This document shows, in pieces, positions 45,059 to 56,803 of a stretch of 64,000 nt of DNA. The number at the start of each line of letters is the position of its first letter. The stretch's first letter is position 1. The position numbers and the translations under genes were made by a program. Origin of the DNA: Argopecten irradians (Eukaryota > Mollusca > Bivalvia > Pectinida > Pectinidae); NCBI RefSeq assembly GCF_041381155.1, contig NC_091134.1, positions 41,809,338-41,873,337 of the forward strand, given 5' to 3'. The notes below the pieces were generated by a model, which saw only the letters and a list, made by a program, of their open reading frames with translations, was not told the DNA's origin and did not search any database.

Positions 45059-47742
45059 ATGGCAGACACTAAAAAGTTAGGCACTGAGAAAGGAGAAGAG
45101 GAGTCGGAAGCCAAAAAGGATAAGACGCATGCTCTTATTGAAGACAAGGATGATTTCATTCACCGTTTCCGAACACTTTACAACTCTGAAACCTTCAGTG
45201 ACATTGTTCTTGTTGTTGGAGACAATAGGTTCTTTGCACACAAGATTTTGCTTGTCACAGCAAGTGAAGTTTTTGAGTAAGTTTTAAAAGAAAAGCAATT
45301 TAAAAAGTATATATAATATATAAAAAGTATTAAGATTTAAGAATACTTTTCATCTTTATATGCATTGATAATGATAAAAGGTTTATATACATAATCATAG
45401 ATCTTTCACATTACTCTTTTTAAATACACATCCAATTTTCATGTTTCAATTATCCAATCAATATACACATGTACAAAGTATAATTATGTTTGATAATCAA
45501 TTTATATGATAATTTTACATTAATGAATATCAGAGTTATCCATAATCAGATATCTTATTTGTATTAAAACAGTGACATCATGTGTAATAAAAATTTTGAA
45601 TGCACTTCGCTATATATATTGTGTATTTGCATGTTACAGATTTATTTATACATGTGGCTCACATTGTCGGTAGGTATTGATTGTGACATCATGTGTTTGC
45701 AAGCATAACGTCATACTTTTTGGAGAAAACGACATGAATTGTGCTCACAAAATAATGAGGTACTGTAACAATTGATACTCACCCGCAAGGGAGCTAACTC
45801 TGAAACATGCAAAGATGGAATACACTTATATTACAGATGTATGTAATCATTTTGCATTTGTAGAGCAATGTTAAGTGAAGCAAGATGGCAGGAGTCCAAT
45901 CAGAATGAAGTGTGTCTGACAGAGGATGAAGAATGTGTGTCTGTGTTCCCAGACTTTCTCAAGTATGTATGGGTCTGTTTCTCTCCCAATCTTCTTTCAA
46001 AGGATATTCAGGCACTCTTGACACCAGGAAAATGTTGAAGCTCAGATTTGAGTAGTTTATCAAAGTCATTTATTTAACTTCTGTTTTTTTAACAATCTCT
46101 CTTACTTAAGGAAGACTATATTTATAAAGGCTGTTATGTCCATGTTTGCATGTGTTATTCAGAGATTTACAGGGCTTGTTTAGACGAGTCCTGGACTCCT
46201 GATTTTCCTTTGGGACTCAACAAAATTATGTTAACCCTCTTTTTCTTTGTACTGGGATTCATGAAAATCTGAAAATTATTGTTCTTGACTCCCCTTAAAA
46301 AATCCTACATAAATTGTTGTGACATTCATTCTGAAAATGTCAAAGAAAATTATGGAGTCCTAATTAATTACACATGTCATTATGCCATATTCTTATCATT
46401 GTAAAATTTTACCTAAAACATAATTACCACAGTATATATAATATTTAGGATGCCTTGAAGATACCCAGGAGGGCTGAAAACGTTAGCAGCAAAATACTTT
46501 TTTCATGAATGTTTTTTTCTTGAAGAAATATATGATTTATGTACGAAGAACATTTTTTTGAACAATGTATTATATTACATATATAGCTAAACATTGTATT
46601 AAACCACTTAATTAAAACTAAATCTTCTTCTTAACAGGTACATCTACAGTGGCTCAGTAGAGCTGACAACATCTATGGTTCATAAGCTGTTGATTCTTGC
46701 TGACAAGTATGGCATACATGTCCTTCATAAAACTTGTATAGATTACATGTCACGCCACATCGTCACATCTCCTGACACCAACCGCACACTTACTTGGTAC
46801 CACTATGCCAAAGTGACCAATGGCCAGCGGCTACAGGAGAAGTGTCTCGCCTTTATTCTGTCCAATTTCAGTATCATCCAGAAGGCCCCTGATTGGTTAG
46901 ATCTTACCACAACAGTCATGGTTGAATTTTTACAGAGTTCTGAAATTGTGGTGGAGAGTGAGTATCAATTGTGGATTGAGGTAGAAAGATGGATAAAGGC
47001 TGTCGAGGACCCAGATATTTTATTGGAAAAACTAAAAGCAGTTCTTCCCCATGTGAGATTCACAATGATGACACCAGCTGAGCTGCTGAAGATCGAGAAT
47101 TCTGATTTATATACCGAGAACACTGAGCTGTTTGGAAATCGTCTAATGAAGGCTTACCGAGGTCATTCACTCCATACGAGTGATCTGATGAGTCACACTC
47201 GTGAGGAGCCATACCGTAATTACTACCATGAGTTGTACGGTCTTTGTGAACACATGAAGCTCCGTAGCTATATAGACACACCTAAAACTGAAAGTCAGCT
47301 CTTTGTCAATATGTCAGTGCCGATACATTTAAAGCCTTTCCCAGTCGAGGGTGTAGATGGTAGCTCTATGTCCTTTGAAGTTGCTTTCTATCCTCAAGGA
47401 TTCTACCAGGCACATCCACTCTATGGCATGTATATGTCACGTCAAAATGACAACACTGTTCTCAACATCACCCGCTCATCTGTATCATCACAGCACATTG
47501 TCAATGTGGAGGTGACTCTGGTGATTTACGCCTACAGAGACAATATGAAATATGTTGCCAGTAGCTGTAGAATATCACACAAATTCAGCAACAAATCTCG
47601 CCACTGTAAGGTAGAAAATGTAATCAATGTTGAGAAATTGAGGTCTAAAAAGTCAACATTTCTAGTTGGTAAAAATTTTGAGGCAAAAATTTTCTTAAAG
47701 ATACAAAAGATTCGACCTGAGGAAAAAGATAAGAAAGAGTAA
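45059..47742 (+). CDS. BTB-BACK domain protein, BTBD17-like, 3 exons
   Basis: Exons 45059-45276, 45864-45962 and 46638-47742 give 473 residues, close to BTBD17 (478). I chose ATG 45059 (AAAATGGCAG); an upstream in-frame GTG is unlikely in an animal gene. Residues about 45-135 are a BTB domain (FSDIVLVVGDNRFFAHKILL, then KYIYSGSVEL). Residues about 150-260 are a BACK domain (TWYHYAKVT, CLAFILSNF, QLWIEVERW). A conserved C-terminal domain of unknown role follows (SFEVAFYPQGFYQAHPLYG). BTB domains mediate dimerisation and often cullin-3 binding; a substrate-adaptor role is only an inference. Unlike vertebrate BTBD17, no signal peptide is visible. All joins are canonical GT-AG with matching phase. 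Confidence 0.88.
45672..45775. repeat. Short dispersed repeat shared with 28018-28120
   Basis: Lies in intron 1 of the BTB gene and shares the ordered words GGTAGGTAT, TTGTGACATCAT, TTTGCA.G, ATAACGTCAT and CACAAA with the copy in the aminopeptidase gene. Confidence 0.5.
46448..46490 (+). repeat. Possible hammerhead-like relic in BTB intron 2
   Basis: Reads CTTGAAGATACCCAGGAGGG then CTGAAAACGTTAGCAGC. This resembles the CTGANGA, stem II, GAAAC order of hammerhead-type motifs scattered by Penelope-like elements, but the stems are imperfect. It is a sequence likeness only. Confidence 0.3.
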
Positions 47743-49192
47743 CAAACATAAAAATCTTCCTTTTGAGTAAATTGAATCACTTTGTGATGTTGATGAACTA
47801 GTAATAATTCATAGATTATTTGAATGGTAAAAAATAGAAAGAATGATTTTAAAATTATTTGATAATCTGTCATTCACATGAGAATGTGAGACCAACTAGG
47901 TGTACTTAAAACTTTTAATAGTACATGTATAATAATTCAATGATCTTTAGTTTGTATCACTACACACAGTACTATATTGATATACAGAATGTATATACAT
48001 TGTGCTGGTAGCTATATAATATTGCTTATGATATATTTCTTCCATCGTAAGCCATCATGTATTCAAATGCTATACACATTTATATTATGGCCAAACAGTT
48101 ATCATACGACATTTAGTGCTTTCATCTTTATAGTTTTATACTATTGTTAAATTATACAAATTTTGACTTTTAGTAGTAGTTTTTCCTACTTTTATTGTGT
48201 AATATTAGTTTTGATTATTTTCCATTGAAAAATTTGAGTTGAATTTTGATATTTTTTATTTCCTTCCTATATTATAATAGCAACCTCAATTGATATTGTA
48301 CCCTTAAAATAAAGGAAAACTGGAGTCCTAGCTAGGAATTTGGTAAATATGTTTCTGGTCGAAGAATAAAAAAAAATATGGTAGCTTTATATAACAATTC
48401 ATTCAATATTAGACTGGTCACCAGTTCCTAGAATATTAAAAACATCACTAAAAGTTGGTACAATTTGTCTCTGCGTAGACGCGCGTATACGTGTCTGTTT
48501 CTTTCAAAACAGTAAAACAAAAGACTAGTTTAACAAAAACATTTTTGTTAACAACTTTTTATGTACATGTACTTTATATATATCATGTTGTGATACATTT
48601 GATTTAATATAATTCATGGATGTTAAAAGTGTACATGTATTTTATTAATGATAATGGTTTATATATATATAATTGCCAAACAAAGAAAGTGAAAGAAATA
48701 AGTAGATATACTGTGAGTAATTAACAGTACTGTATATATATTCCTGATAAAAAACTTATAATATGATCTTGCCTTTAATTTATTTTTTATTTATTTAATT
48801 TGCACTATAATTGTTTTTTACATACTATCTATATTTTGTTTAATATGTGCATGTATAACTCGTTAACTTTTATTACATTTTTCAGTTTTTACATGAATTT
48901 GATGGTCTTTCTATACAATTGTTGAAAAGGTTATCCACGTTAGTATGACTAGATACAGAATTAGTTTCTGTGTACATTATATGATTTATCTATCCTATAC
49001 GTATATAATACTCTCCTTTTGTAGTAAGTGCATTATATGAAAGTTATACGGATATGACTTTGACAATGACATTGATTTTTCGAAGAAATTGGTTGTGGCA
49101 TCGTTATATACATGTAACTACTTGCATGTATTCAGATTTACTACCTTTTCATTTGTCCATTTATTGAAATGTTATGGACATATACAGAAGAA
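47743..49192 (+). other. Probable 3' untranslated region of the BTB gene, then intergenic DNA
   Basis: AT-rich and without exons. AATAAA words lie at about 48307 and 48366, and one at 50122 follows the hairpin region. Which is used cannot be told from sequence. Confidence 0.45.
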
Positions 49193-49331
49193 CATTGGTT
49201 ACCAAGTACATGAGTCTTAGTTATAATCATCACTCTTGACTGATCGATCAAAAGGGTACATGTAACCCTAGTTACCCTTTTGATCGATCAGTCAAGAGTG
49301 ATGATTAGACTCATGTACTTGGTAACCAATG
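49193..49331. repeat. Near-perfect long hairpin, about 139 bp
   Basis: The left arm (CATTGGTTACCAAGTACATG, AGTCT, then ATCATCACTCTTGACTGATC, GATCAAAAGGGTA) and the right arm are reverse complements. The main break is about six extra bases in the left arm and the loop is about 14 bases. Shorter, weaker pairing continues outside. Confidence 0.85.
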
Positions 49332-50419
49332 CTCTTATGTATGTGTCAAGATCATCTAGAAATTAATATTAGAAAACCTCACTATAAAGCATTTCATTTT
49401 GGAATCTAATAAGAATTGGCAAATATACCTGTAAAAATTAGCATTGTAATCTCTTTATTCCCCTTTTGAATGTAAGTTTAATTCTATTACATGATTCTAT
49501 CTTCCCAGCAGTGATTCACAGAGAATGAGGGGCCTGTATAAGAAATATTACATTGAAAAACTTGTTCAAAATTATGAATTTGTCATCAGTAACAAACATG
49601 TTCATTTGTATAAAACCATTTGTTGGAGTAAATCTAAAGTTTATTGTGTTAACATATTTTAGTTATACCTGTACCATGTGTAAAATACTACATGTAGGTT
49701 AGTATTTGTTGTGACTTCTTGATTTTATACTTGAGTAATCTATCATACAGATTTTGTTTTATATTGAGATAGTATCATACAATGTGAACATGTCATGTAT
49801 CAAGTACACGTTTCTGTAATACTACATATGTGCTTATAGTACTGATATAATATATATATATATATGTAGCTGCGGACTTATTGACCACTTAATGCAAGGT
49901 TGTGATCCTTGCTTCAATAACGGACATGTACATGCATATAGTTTATTTACTTCGATAAGAAGTTCCTGTATTTATACTGTGGCTTTCACCAATTGTTAAT
50001 GTATTCACCAGGTGTATGTGCTTGCAATAATGTATATCATTCAACTCATTTAGGCCTTTTTAGATAAACTAGCCTGATGATATAAGTGATCTAATCTCTA
50101 GTCAAATTATATTGGTATACAATAAAGCTATAATTGTTTAAAAACATGACTAGTATTGGTTCCTTCATTTTATGTCATTTGACCAACGTGTCAGGATGGC
50201 CTACATGTATATAGCCATGCATAGTGCTTCATCCGTCGTTGTCCTATATATATTTACATTTTCACTGCATTAATTTTCCACTATGTAACCTTTGTGCCAG
50301 CGATCACGGAAAACTGCTGTTCAAATGACTGTTCCATCTTTGACGATAACGAATGATTAATTCATTATAGATGCAAAATTCCATGGTATTTCAACATTAA
50401 ATTGTTACCAATTGTAAAT

Positions 50420-50591
50420 TTAAGCATTGAACGTCTTTCAGTTGGCATTCATAGCCAATATGAATGCCAACGGTACAGAGGCAAATCCAACATGAAGCGT
50501 TAGCGCCCTTCATGGAATTTGCCTCTGTCCAGTTGGCATTCATATTGACTATAAAATTATGAATGCCAACTGAAAGACGTTCAATGCTTAA
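50420..50591. repeat. Long hairpin with repeated arm blocks, about 172 bp
   Basis: TTAAGCATTGAACGTCTTTC AGTTGGCATTCAT pairs with its complement at the right end. Further in, CAATATGAATGCCAAC and ACAGAGGCAAAT also pair. The tip contains GAAGCGTTAGCGCCCTTC. The block GTTGGCATTCAT occurs twice in each arm region. Confidence 0.85.
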
Positions 50592-50866
50592 ATGAACTGC
50601 TTGGCACATGCGTACATTGACCTCTGCATGTAAACGCTCTCCGTAAACTATATTTATATTTGGAACTTCTCAAATTTCCTTGTTGGATAAACCCAAACTT
50701 TATGATTATATATACATGTGTAAGGAATCTAATCAAGTTATGTTATTTTTTGGGTCAGTTTAAAATTCAAAACGGCACCAAAAAGTTCTAGTACAGCCGC
50801 CATCTTGCAACACACATAATGTAAAACTTCTGTTACAATGTATACATTTTCACTGCATGGTTTGTT

Positions 50867-50969
50867 TAGTCCGCTAAACCTGCCTATTTATTAGGCCTTT
50901 TTTCCCCCTAATATATTAGGCAAAAAAACATTAAAAAGGCCTAATAATATAGGCAGGTATAGCGGACTA
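50867..50969. repeat. Hairpin element bounded by TAGTCCGCTA
   Basis: TAGTCCGCTAAACCTGCCTA with TTATTAGGCCTTTTT pairs with AAAAAGGCCTAATAATATAG and GCAGGTATAGCGGACTA. Loop about 25 bp. It directly abuts the SINE on its right. Confidence 0.8.
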
Positions 50970-50970
50970 G

Positions 50971-51183
50971 GTTTGTTGTGGTTTTACGTCCTATCGACAG
51001 CCAGGGTCATTTAAGGACGTGCCAGGTTTGATGGTGGTGAAAAGCTGGAGTACCTGGAGAAAAACCACCGGCCAGCGGTTAGTACCTGGCAGCTGCCCCC
51101 ATGGGATTCAACCTTGCAACCCAGAGGTGTAGGGCTTGCGGTAATATGTCGGGACATCATTTACTACTCGGCCACCGCGGCCT
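50971..51183 (-). mobile_element. tRNA-derived SINE, minus strand
   Basis: Read on the minus strand it begins GGCCGCGGTGGCCGAGTAGT (A-box-like, tRNA-Leu/Ser-like start) and has the B-box-like GGTTGAATCCCATG. It continues through the central block ACCGCTGGCCGGTGG... and ends AAATGACCCTGGCTGTCGAT then AGGACGTAAAA. Diverged relatives lie at 3451-3615 and about 63585-63720. Confidence 0.75.
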
Positions 51184-51717
51184 CACACACTGCATAGTGT
51201 AATACAAGTTGAAAAAGTGCAAAGGAAGGACATCCTTAAATCATCAACAAAATGTTTCCATTGTAGTATTTTGAAACATAAAAGCACAGTTACAATATTC
51301 CAAAACCATTTTTGAAGTTCCACCAGTGGGATTGAAGGAAAAGCATACGCACTTTGACAGATTAATGTGCCACGAGTAACGAAACAGTTAAAATATGGTA
51401 TATTTTTTTAGAGATTTTTTCGTGTATATAAAATACACCTTTGGTTTTGATTTTCTGTCTATCATCACATGTATATTTATTCCAAAATTACCCTCACCTT
51501 ATATTCCAATTTCACAGAGGTTAAATATCTTTAAAAGGTATTAGAACATGTTTTGAACTTCTTTATAGTCATATATCTGGTAGGTCAAATTGAACATGAG
51601 CATGATAATGATGTCTTAATGTTGATGTTCATGTTTACGTCTCAATGAAAACAAATAACACAGCAATTAACAAATCACAATAAGCTTTTTTTAATTATTT
51701 AAATCTTTATGTAAAAC
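51184..51717 (-). other. 3' flank of DTD2
   Basis: AT-rich sequence downstream of DTD2 on the minus strand. An AATAAA (minus strand) lies near 51475. No other feature seen. Confidence 0.45.
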
Positions 51718-54700
51718 TTAGAATTCCAGTAAGTGTGTGAATGGTCCATTTGTGTTTGTGCTGAAGACTTGAAGATTTCCGTAGGTCCCTGCCCGAACAT
51801 GCTTCTCTTGTTCTCTGGCTCTCTCTGACATGTGTAATGAAGCTTCACACAAAGAAACAAAATGTGCATATAACTTTTTGCCGTCCTCTTTGGCTATGTT
51901 TTTATGATATTGCATGAGTTTGCCTTTAGGGGTTCCTCCAAGGGTTGCCTGAGGTATAATGAGGATATCCCCGGGAAGGTCCAGTACTGAAACTCTCTTA
52001 GTGGCTGACGGATCTTCTGAAGGACTTAAACAGGTGTTTAGAGCGCACTTCACTGAAACAATGAAATTATAAACGGTGTTTACAACAATTTATACATACC
52101 ATTACTATAATCGAAATTCATTTTTAATCACAGCCTTTTGAAATTGTTTTTTTCTTCACATTTTATATTGGATCAGATCAAACTATACAATGATTGACTG
52201 AAAGCTTGTAAATGTAAGTATGCTTGTTCAGCAATAATGTAAATTGATTATATAACCTCTAAGCATGAATACAATTTCATTTCTATAAAATTAAGAGCCA
52301 CCATATGTGGGATATTTGCTTTGAAGTACTTGATAAAAACATTCTATGGTAGTTTGTGTAAGAAAATTATGTTATTCATTTGCTAATTAACAAATCCTTT
52401 GTTTTATATACATATATGACATCAATCCTTCTGACTAGAGCCAATAAGTAACATAACGTAGAGTATTAGTGGAGTGGAATTACAAGTCTAATTTTAATTA
52501 GCGTGAGCCAGGCACAGTTATATGTTTTTACTTACCCCATTTTTTCAACAGTTTCCATTTTTACTTACCCATTTTTTCAACAGTTTCCTCTGTAGCCCCT
52601 TTCATGAAGCACACATATATGATCATACCCTTTCCAATCTAAAACAATAGGAATGAAAGAATATATACACAAAATTAATTTCATCATTTGGATTACTAAC
52701 TTTTACATTTACAATAGTATAGTTCTGTACAAATATGTACAAGATCTATATAAGCTGATATACATGCATACACATACAATGTACATGTACACATCTTTTA
52801 CAATGAACCAGAAACATATTTTAGATATGTACATTGTATATGTTTCTGAATGAACCCACTAATGAGGTACTACATTTTGATATATACATGCAGTGTTTAC
52901 CTATTAAACATGCGTATATATATATATACATATATTTACATATGCCCCTATATAGTCAACGGGAGGGGAGTTGCATTCAAATTAGCGTAAACGCAACGAC
53001 GCATGAATACAAACCCAGAGTAGGATTGGACTACTTCTAGTTCCCGCTTCGGTAAGATTTTGCGTCCTATGATAATCTAAATAAACTCTTATTACTTAAT
53101 TTACATTTCACCTTTTCACAGATGACAGATTTGCTTTGAATCAATAATAAACTAAAAAAAAGGATTTCGGTCTTCTATTTGTCTCAAGACTGATCCTTAG
53201 GCGGCACAGACAATATCATGCTGGTCATTAGCCTACTCGATTGGCCTACTGTATGAAGTGTAAACAAAGTTCCCTCGTTGTCGGATTCAAAATAATAATA
53301 AAGAGTTGTTATTAGATCCAATTAAAATGTATTTGACATCAAACCATATTCATCAAAAAAAAATATGTGATAAGCATTGTAACGGTAATAAACAACAAAA
53401 AGAATCGCTGGTCGAGGTTACAACCAGGGGCTTTCCTCAGGAATGTTCGAGGAATTCCATAGTTACGTCAGTCACACACCATGCAAACACTTGTCTATCA
53501 TCCGTACAATAAAATAAAAGTCATTACTATGTAGAATTTAGTCGTATATCGCGTACGTAGACCGATACATACATTACAAACATTCGATCAACAGACTATT
53601 TCACAGTTACTTTCCTCAGTTGAAAATCAAATATGGCGGCACGCTCCACTTCAGACCGCATCACTACCCTGACAACGATATATACCGGTAGTCGTTCCGC
53701 CTCGGTTATCTCAATTTTTATTCGAAATGGACATTTTATATTGATGTATTATCAAATTGAAAAAATAAACATAATTCAAAAATAATTTAAAAGTGTCATT
53801 GTTATATTTCAAATCAAACTGAAGCTATAACATTCAACAATCGGAACTATATCTTCGGTCATCCTGACTACCGAAGTTACCCAACTTAGCAACCATCACC
53901 GTTTTAAATTTGACGTAAAAGTAGACTTATTTATGTAAATATAAAGATTGAACATTGTTTTGATTGCGTTAAAGGTGGTATTTACGCAATGGGATACAGA
54001 CATATTCTACATGTGATACAGACATATTCTACATGTGTCTGTATCCTAGAACGAATATACGTACCCGGCCTACAATACCTTTCGGCCGGGTACGAATTGG
54101 TCCCATGTATCGTAGTGGAGCACTGCCTCCGAAAATTACTCGGGCATAGTTTTCTATACTTTTTTGTAGGTTTCCAATTATTTCATATGTATACATGCGT
54201 TAACATAATATTTTTGTCCATAACAAACACAACCACCATTTTAATATCTACCGTACCGCTCACAAGACATCAAATTCACAATTTGTGGACTTGCCGTATA
54301 AGTTCCCTTCAGAAAGACCTTTATATGTATTATGTAAAAGAATAATGCCTCGATGAGAATTTGATATTTTATGTGGTTCAGTTTTATTGCCTAGTAAGAA
54401 GGCGATATCAAACAAGTACGATAAAAATGCAAACAAACGTTTTATAATGGTTTGCATAATCATTTCTATGCTCCATTAGCAGTAATAGCCACCAATTGTA
54501 GCTCTAAAGACGATATCATTTTCTGTCTTATAGTCTTTTGAGCTACAATATTGCAGCTAGTCTGTATCCCATTGCGTTCATACCACCTTTAACGCAATCA
54601 AAACACTGTTCAATCTCTATATATATATGTCATGGTCTATATTCACATGTCCACTCATGCCAGTGATATGGACAACTGTCCACTCAATACAGTGATCCGT

Positions 54701-55049
54701 GACGGATCTCCGTTATACATATATGCATGGACATATACATTTGGGCGGATTCTAAACTGGACCATAAAACATCATTACGAATCTTTGTGTGTTTTCGAAT
54801 CACGTAGTGACAACTATTTACGGTACTTAATATATAACACATAGTTATCAGGTGTTATCAAGAACATCAAGGTAACACACTACATGTACACGCGCGTACG
54901 TGAGGTATTATAGTAGTACGTACGTAGCCGCGTACCTCAACATATTCCGCTTCTATGCCAGTTTCGGAGGGAGGTTGTACTTGAAGTCTAGCAGAAAGAC
55001 ATTGTTGTAATACTAGTCTTGACTTCACAGCGTCTACAGCCATTGCCAT
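51718..55049 (-). CDS. DTD2: D-aminoacyl-tRNA deacylase 2 (animal tRNA-Thr proofreading enzyme), 3 exons
   Basis: Minus-strand exons 55049-54936 (38 codons), 52638-52569 and 52052-51718 give 172 residues; human DTD2 has 168. Exon 1 encodes VLQQCLSARLQVQPP and AEYVE. Exon 2 encodes GMIIYVCFMKGATEETVEKM. Exon 3 holds the family signatures VSVLDLPGDILIIPQATLGG (PQATLGG at 95-101), GTYGN and TNGPFTHLLEF (Gly-Pro at 164-165). From family knowledge, DTD2/ATD removes D-amino acids and wrongly attached L-alanine from tRNA, notably tRNA-Thr, in the cytosol. It is divergently paired with COA4; the start codons are 337 bp apart in each duplicate. A second identical exon 1 lies at 57795-57908. The exon 2 donor is duplicated (52527-52589). 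Confidence 0.93.
52527..52589 (-). repeat. DTD2: Tandem duplication of the DTD2 exon 2 end and splice donor
   Basis: The segment carrying GGAAACTGTTGAAAAAATGG and GTAAGTAAAAA (minus strand) occurs twice, 33 bp apart. The proximal donor (exon end 52569) joins exon 3 in frame. The distal donor would retain GGT AAG TAA and so end the protein. Confidence 0.85.
53944..54617. mobile_element. Inverted-repeat element inside duplication copy 1
   Basis: Terminal repeats of about 57 bp: AAGATTGAACATTGTTTTGA... to CAATGGGATACAGAC on the left, with the inverted match GTCTGTATCCCATTG... to TGTTCAATCTC on the right. TATA lies outside both ends. An inner hairpin has the stem GTACCCGGCC / GGCCGGGTAC. No transposase seen. 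It lies in DTD2 intron 1. Confidence 0.75.
54936..55049 (-). CDS. DTD2: DTD2 exon 1, proximal copy
   Basis: 38 codons from ATG at 55049 to GAG|GTACGC. The exon is nearest to exons 2 and 3 and gives a continuous frame with them, so it is the likely main first exon. Confidence 0.88.
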
Positions 55050-55386
55050 CACTTGTAAAATGTTTATCCTGCTGGTATTGATTTGTTGTTACATTACACA
55101 CGTACATGTATATATTACGTCAGGTAGTTTATAATGTGCATGTAGCTGGCATGGCCTACTCTACTTTCACTTTGTAAATGTCGCTTACTACACCACAAAT
55201 TTGAAATTATTTCACAAAAGTTAATTTTCACAATAGTACAAAAAATATTATTGATTTTAGTTGATTGTCCACCAATAAAACTGTATTTATGTGCTTCACG
55301 AAAATATTCTTCATTTATTTATATATGAATATTGTTTTATGTTTATTTTCAACATCATAAGTGGCAGTATAAACAAAAAATCGAAA
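55050..55386. promoter_or_regulatory. Putative bidirectional promoter region, copy 1
   Basis: The 337 bp between the start codons of DTD2 (minus) and COA4 (plus). The head-to-head layout implies shared regulation. No TATA box at a convincing distance or other core element is clear. The copy-2 counterpart is 57909-58238. Confidence 0.55.
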
Positions 55387-55513
55387 ATGGCCGCTTCCAT
55401 GCCGGGGCATGACAGATCGAGAAAACAAAATACAGAAGAAGACGACGACGATGACCCTGTTGAAAAAAATGCTGAAGAAAGCCGGATGTCTTGACCAACA
55501 TTATGCAGTGCAG
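55387..55513 (+). pseudogene. COA4 exon 1, distal copy, frameshifted
   Basis: Nearly identical to 58239-58364, but the A-run after GTTG has seven A instead of six. Codon 28 onward is shifted, the first CX9C cysteine is lost, and translation ends within about eight codons. The donor CAG|GTAAAT is intact. Residue 14 also differs (Gln here, Pro in the other copy). The copy lies farther from COA4 exon 2. Confidence 0.9.
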
Positions 55514-56803
55514 GTAAATATATGTTGGTATGAATGGCTTTAGATAATATTGACCAATTTAACGGTTTGACCAAGGAGCAAATAAAGGGCAAGCGCAAGT
55601 GACCTCCATCAGGTTGGGCACAACCCTGCATATGGGTAACAGTTACCCATTTGAGTAACAGTTACCTGTTTGAGTAATCAATAAGTTACCCAAATGAGGA
55701 ATTTTGTTCAAGAAAATGCATGAAGTTGTTTTAAACTTTTTTTATCAAAAAAGGGCTAAACATGCGTATATATATATATATACATATATTTACATATGCC
55801 CCTATATAGTCAACGGGAGGGGAGTTGCATTCAAATTAGCGTAAACGCAACGACGCATGAATACAAACCCAGAGTAGGATCGGACTACTTCTAGTTCCCG
55901 CTTCGGTAAGATTTTGCGTCCTATGACAATCTAAATAAACTCTTATTACTTAATTTACATTTCACCTTTTCACAGATGACAGATTTGCTTTGAATCAATA
56001 ATAAACTAAAAAAAAAAAGGATTTCGGGTCTTCTATTTGTCTCAAGACTGATCCTTAGGCGGCACAGACAATATCATGCCCTCATTAGCCTACTCGATTG
56101 GCCTACTGTATGAAGTGTAAACAAAGTTCCCTCGTTGTCGGATTCAAAATAATAATAAAGAGTTGTTATTAGATCCAATTAAAATGTATTTGACATCAAA
56201 CCATATTCATCAAAAAAAAATATGTGATAAGCATTGTAACGGTAATAAACAACAAAAAGAATCGCTGGTCGAGGTTACAACCAGGGGCTTTCCTCAGGAA
56301 TGTTCGAGGAATTCCATAGTTACGTCAGTCACACACCATGCAAACACTTGTCTATCATCCGTACAATAAAATAAAAGTCATTACTATGTAGAATTTAGTC
56401 GTATATCGCGTACGTAGACCGATACATACATTACAAACATTCGATCAACAGACTATTTCACAGTTACTTTCCTCAGTTGAAAATCAAATATGGCGGCACG
56501 CTCCACTTCGGACCGCATCACTACCCTGACAACGATATATACCGGTAGTCGTTCCGCCTCGGTTATTATCACAATTTTTATTCAAAATGGACATTTTATA
56601 TTGATGTACTATCAAATTGAAAAAGTAAACATAATTCAAAAATAATTTAAAGGTGTCATTGTTATATTTCAAATCAAACTGAAGCTGTAACATTCAACAA
56701 TCGGAACTATATCTTCGGTCATCCTGACTACCGAAGTTACCCAACTTAGCAACCATCACCGTTTTAAATTTGACGTAAAAGTAGACTTATTTATGTAAAT
56801 ATA

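Larger units (their letters stand above)
52905..55756. repeat. Tandem duplication, copy 1
   Basis: Shares essentially its whole length with 55757-58609. Both begin TAAACATGCGTATATATA and end ATCAAAAAAGGGC. By eye there are about 20 substitutions and about ten small indels over 2.85 kb. It contains DTD2 exon 1, COA4 exon 1 (frameshifted), the region between them, and an inverted-repeat element at 53944-54617. The right end cuts through a MITE whose full copy is at 58461-59082. Confidence 0.95.

Noticed and set aside
50971-51183. A tRNA gene on the minus strand
   Set aside because: The A-box and B-box likeness belongs to the head of a SINE. The cloverleaf is not complete and SINE-specific sequence follows.
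53630-53700. A YY1-like ATGGCGGC site as a third promoter in the duplicated unit
   Set aside because: A single short word (also at about 56490) with no further promoter evidence is too weak to annotate.
53306-56369. A 68-codon open frame present identically in both duplicates (53306-53512 and 56163-56369)
   Set aside because: Identity is explained by the recent duplication. The frame has no recognisable domain and lies in DTD2 intron 1.
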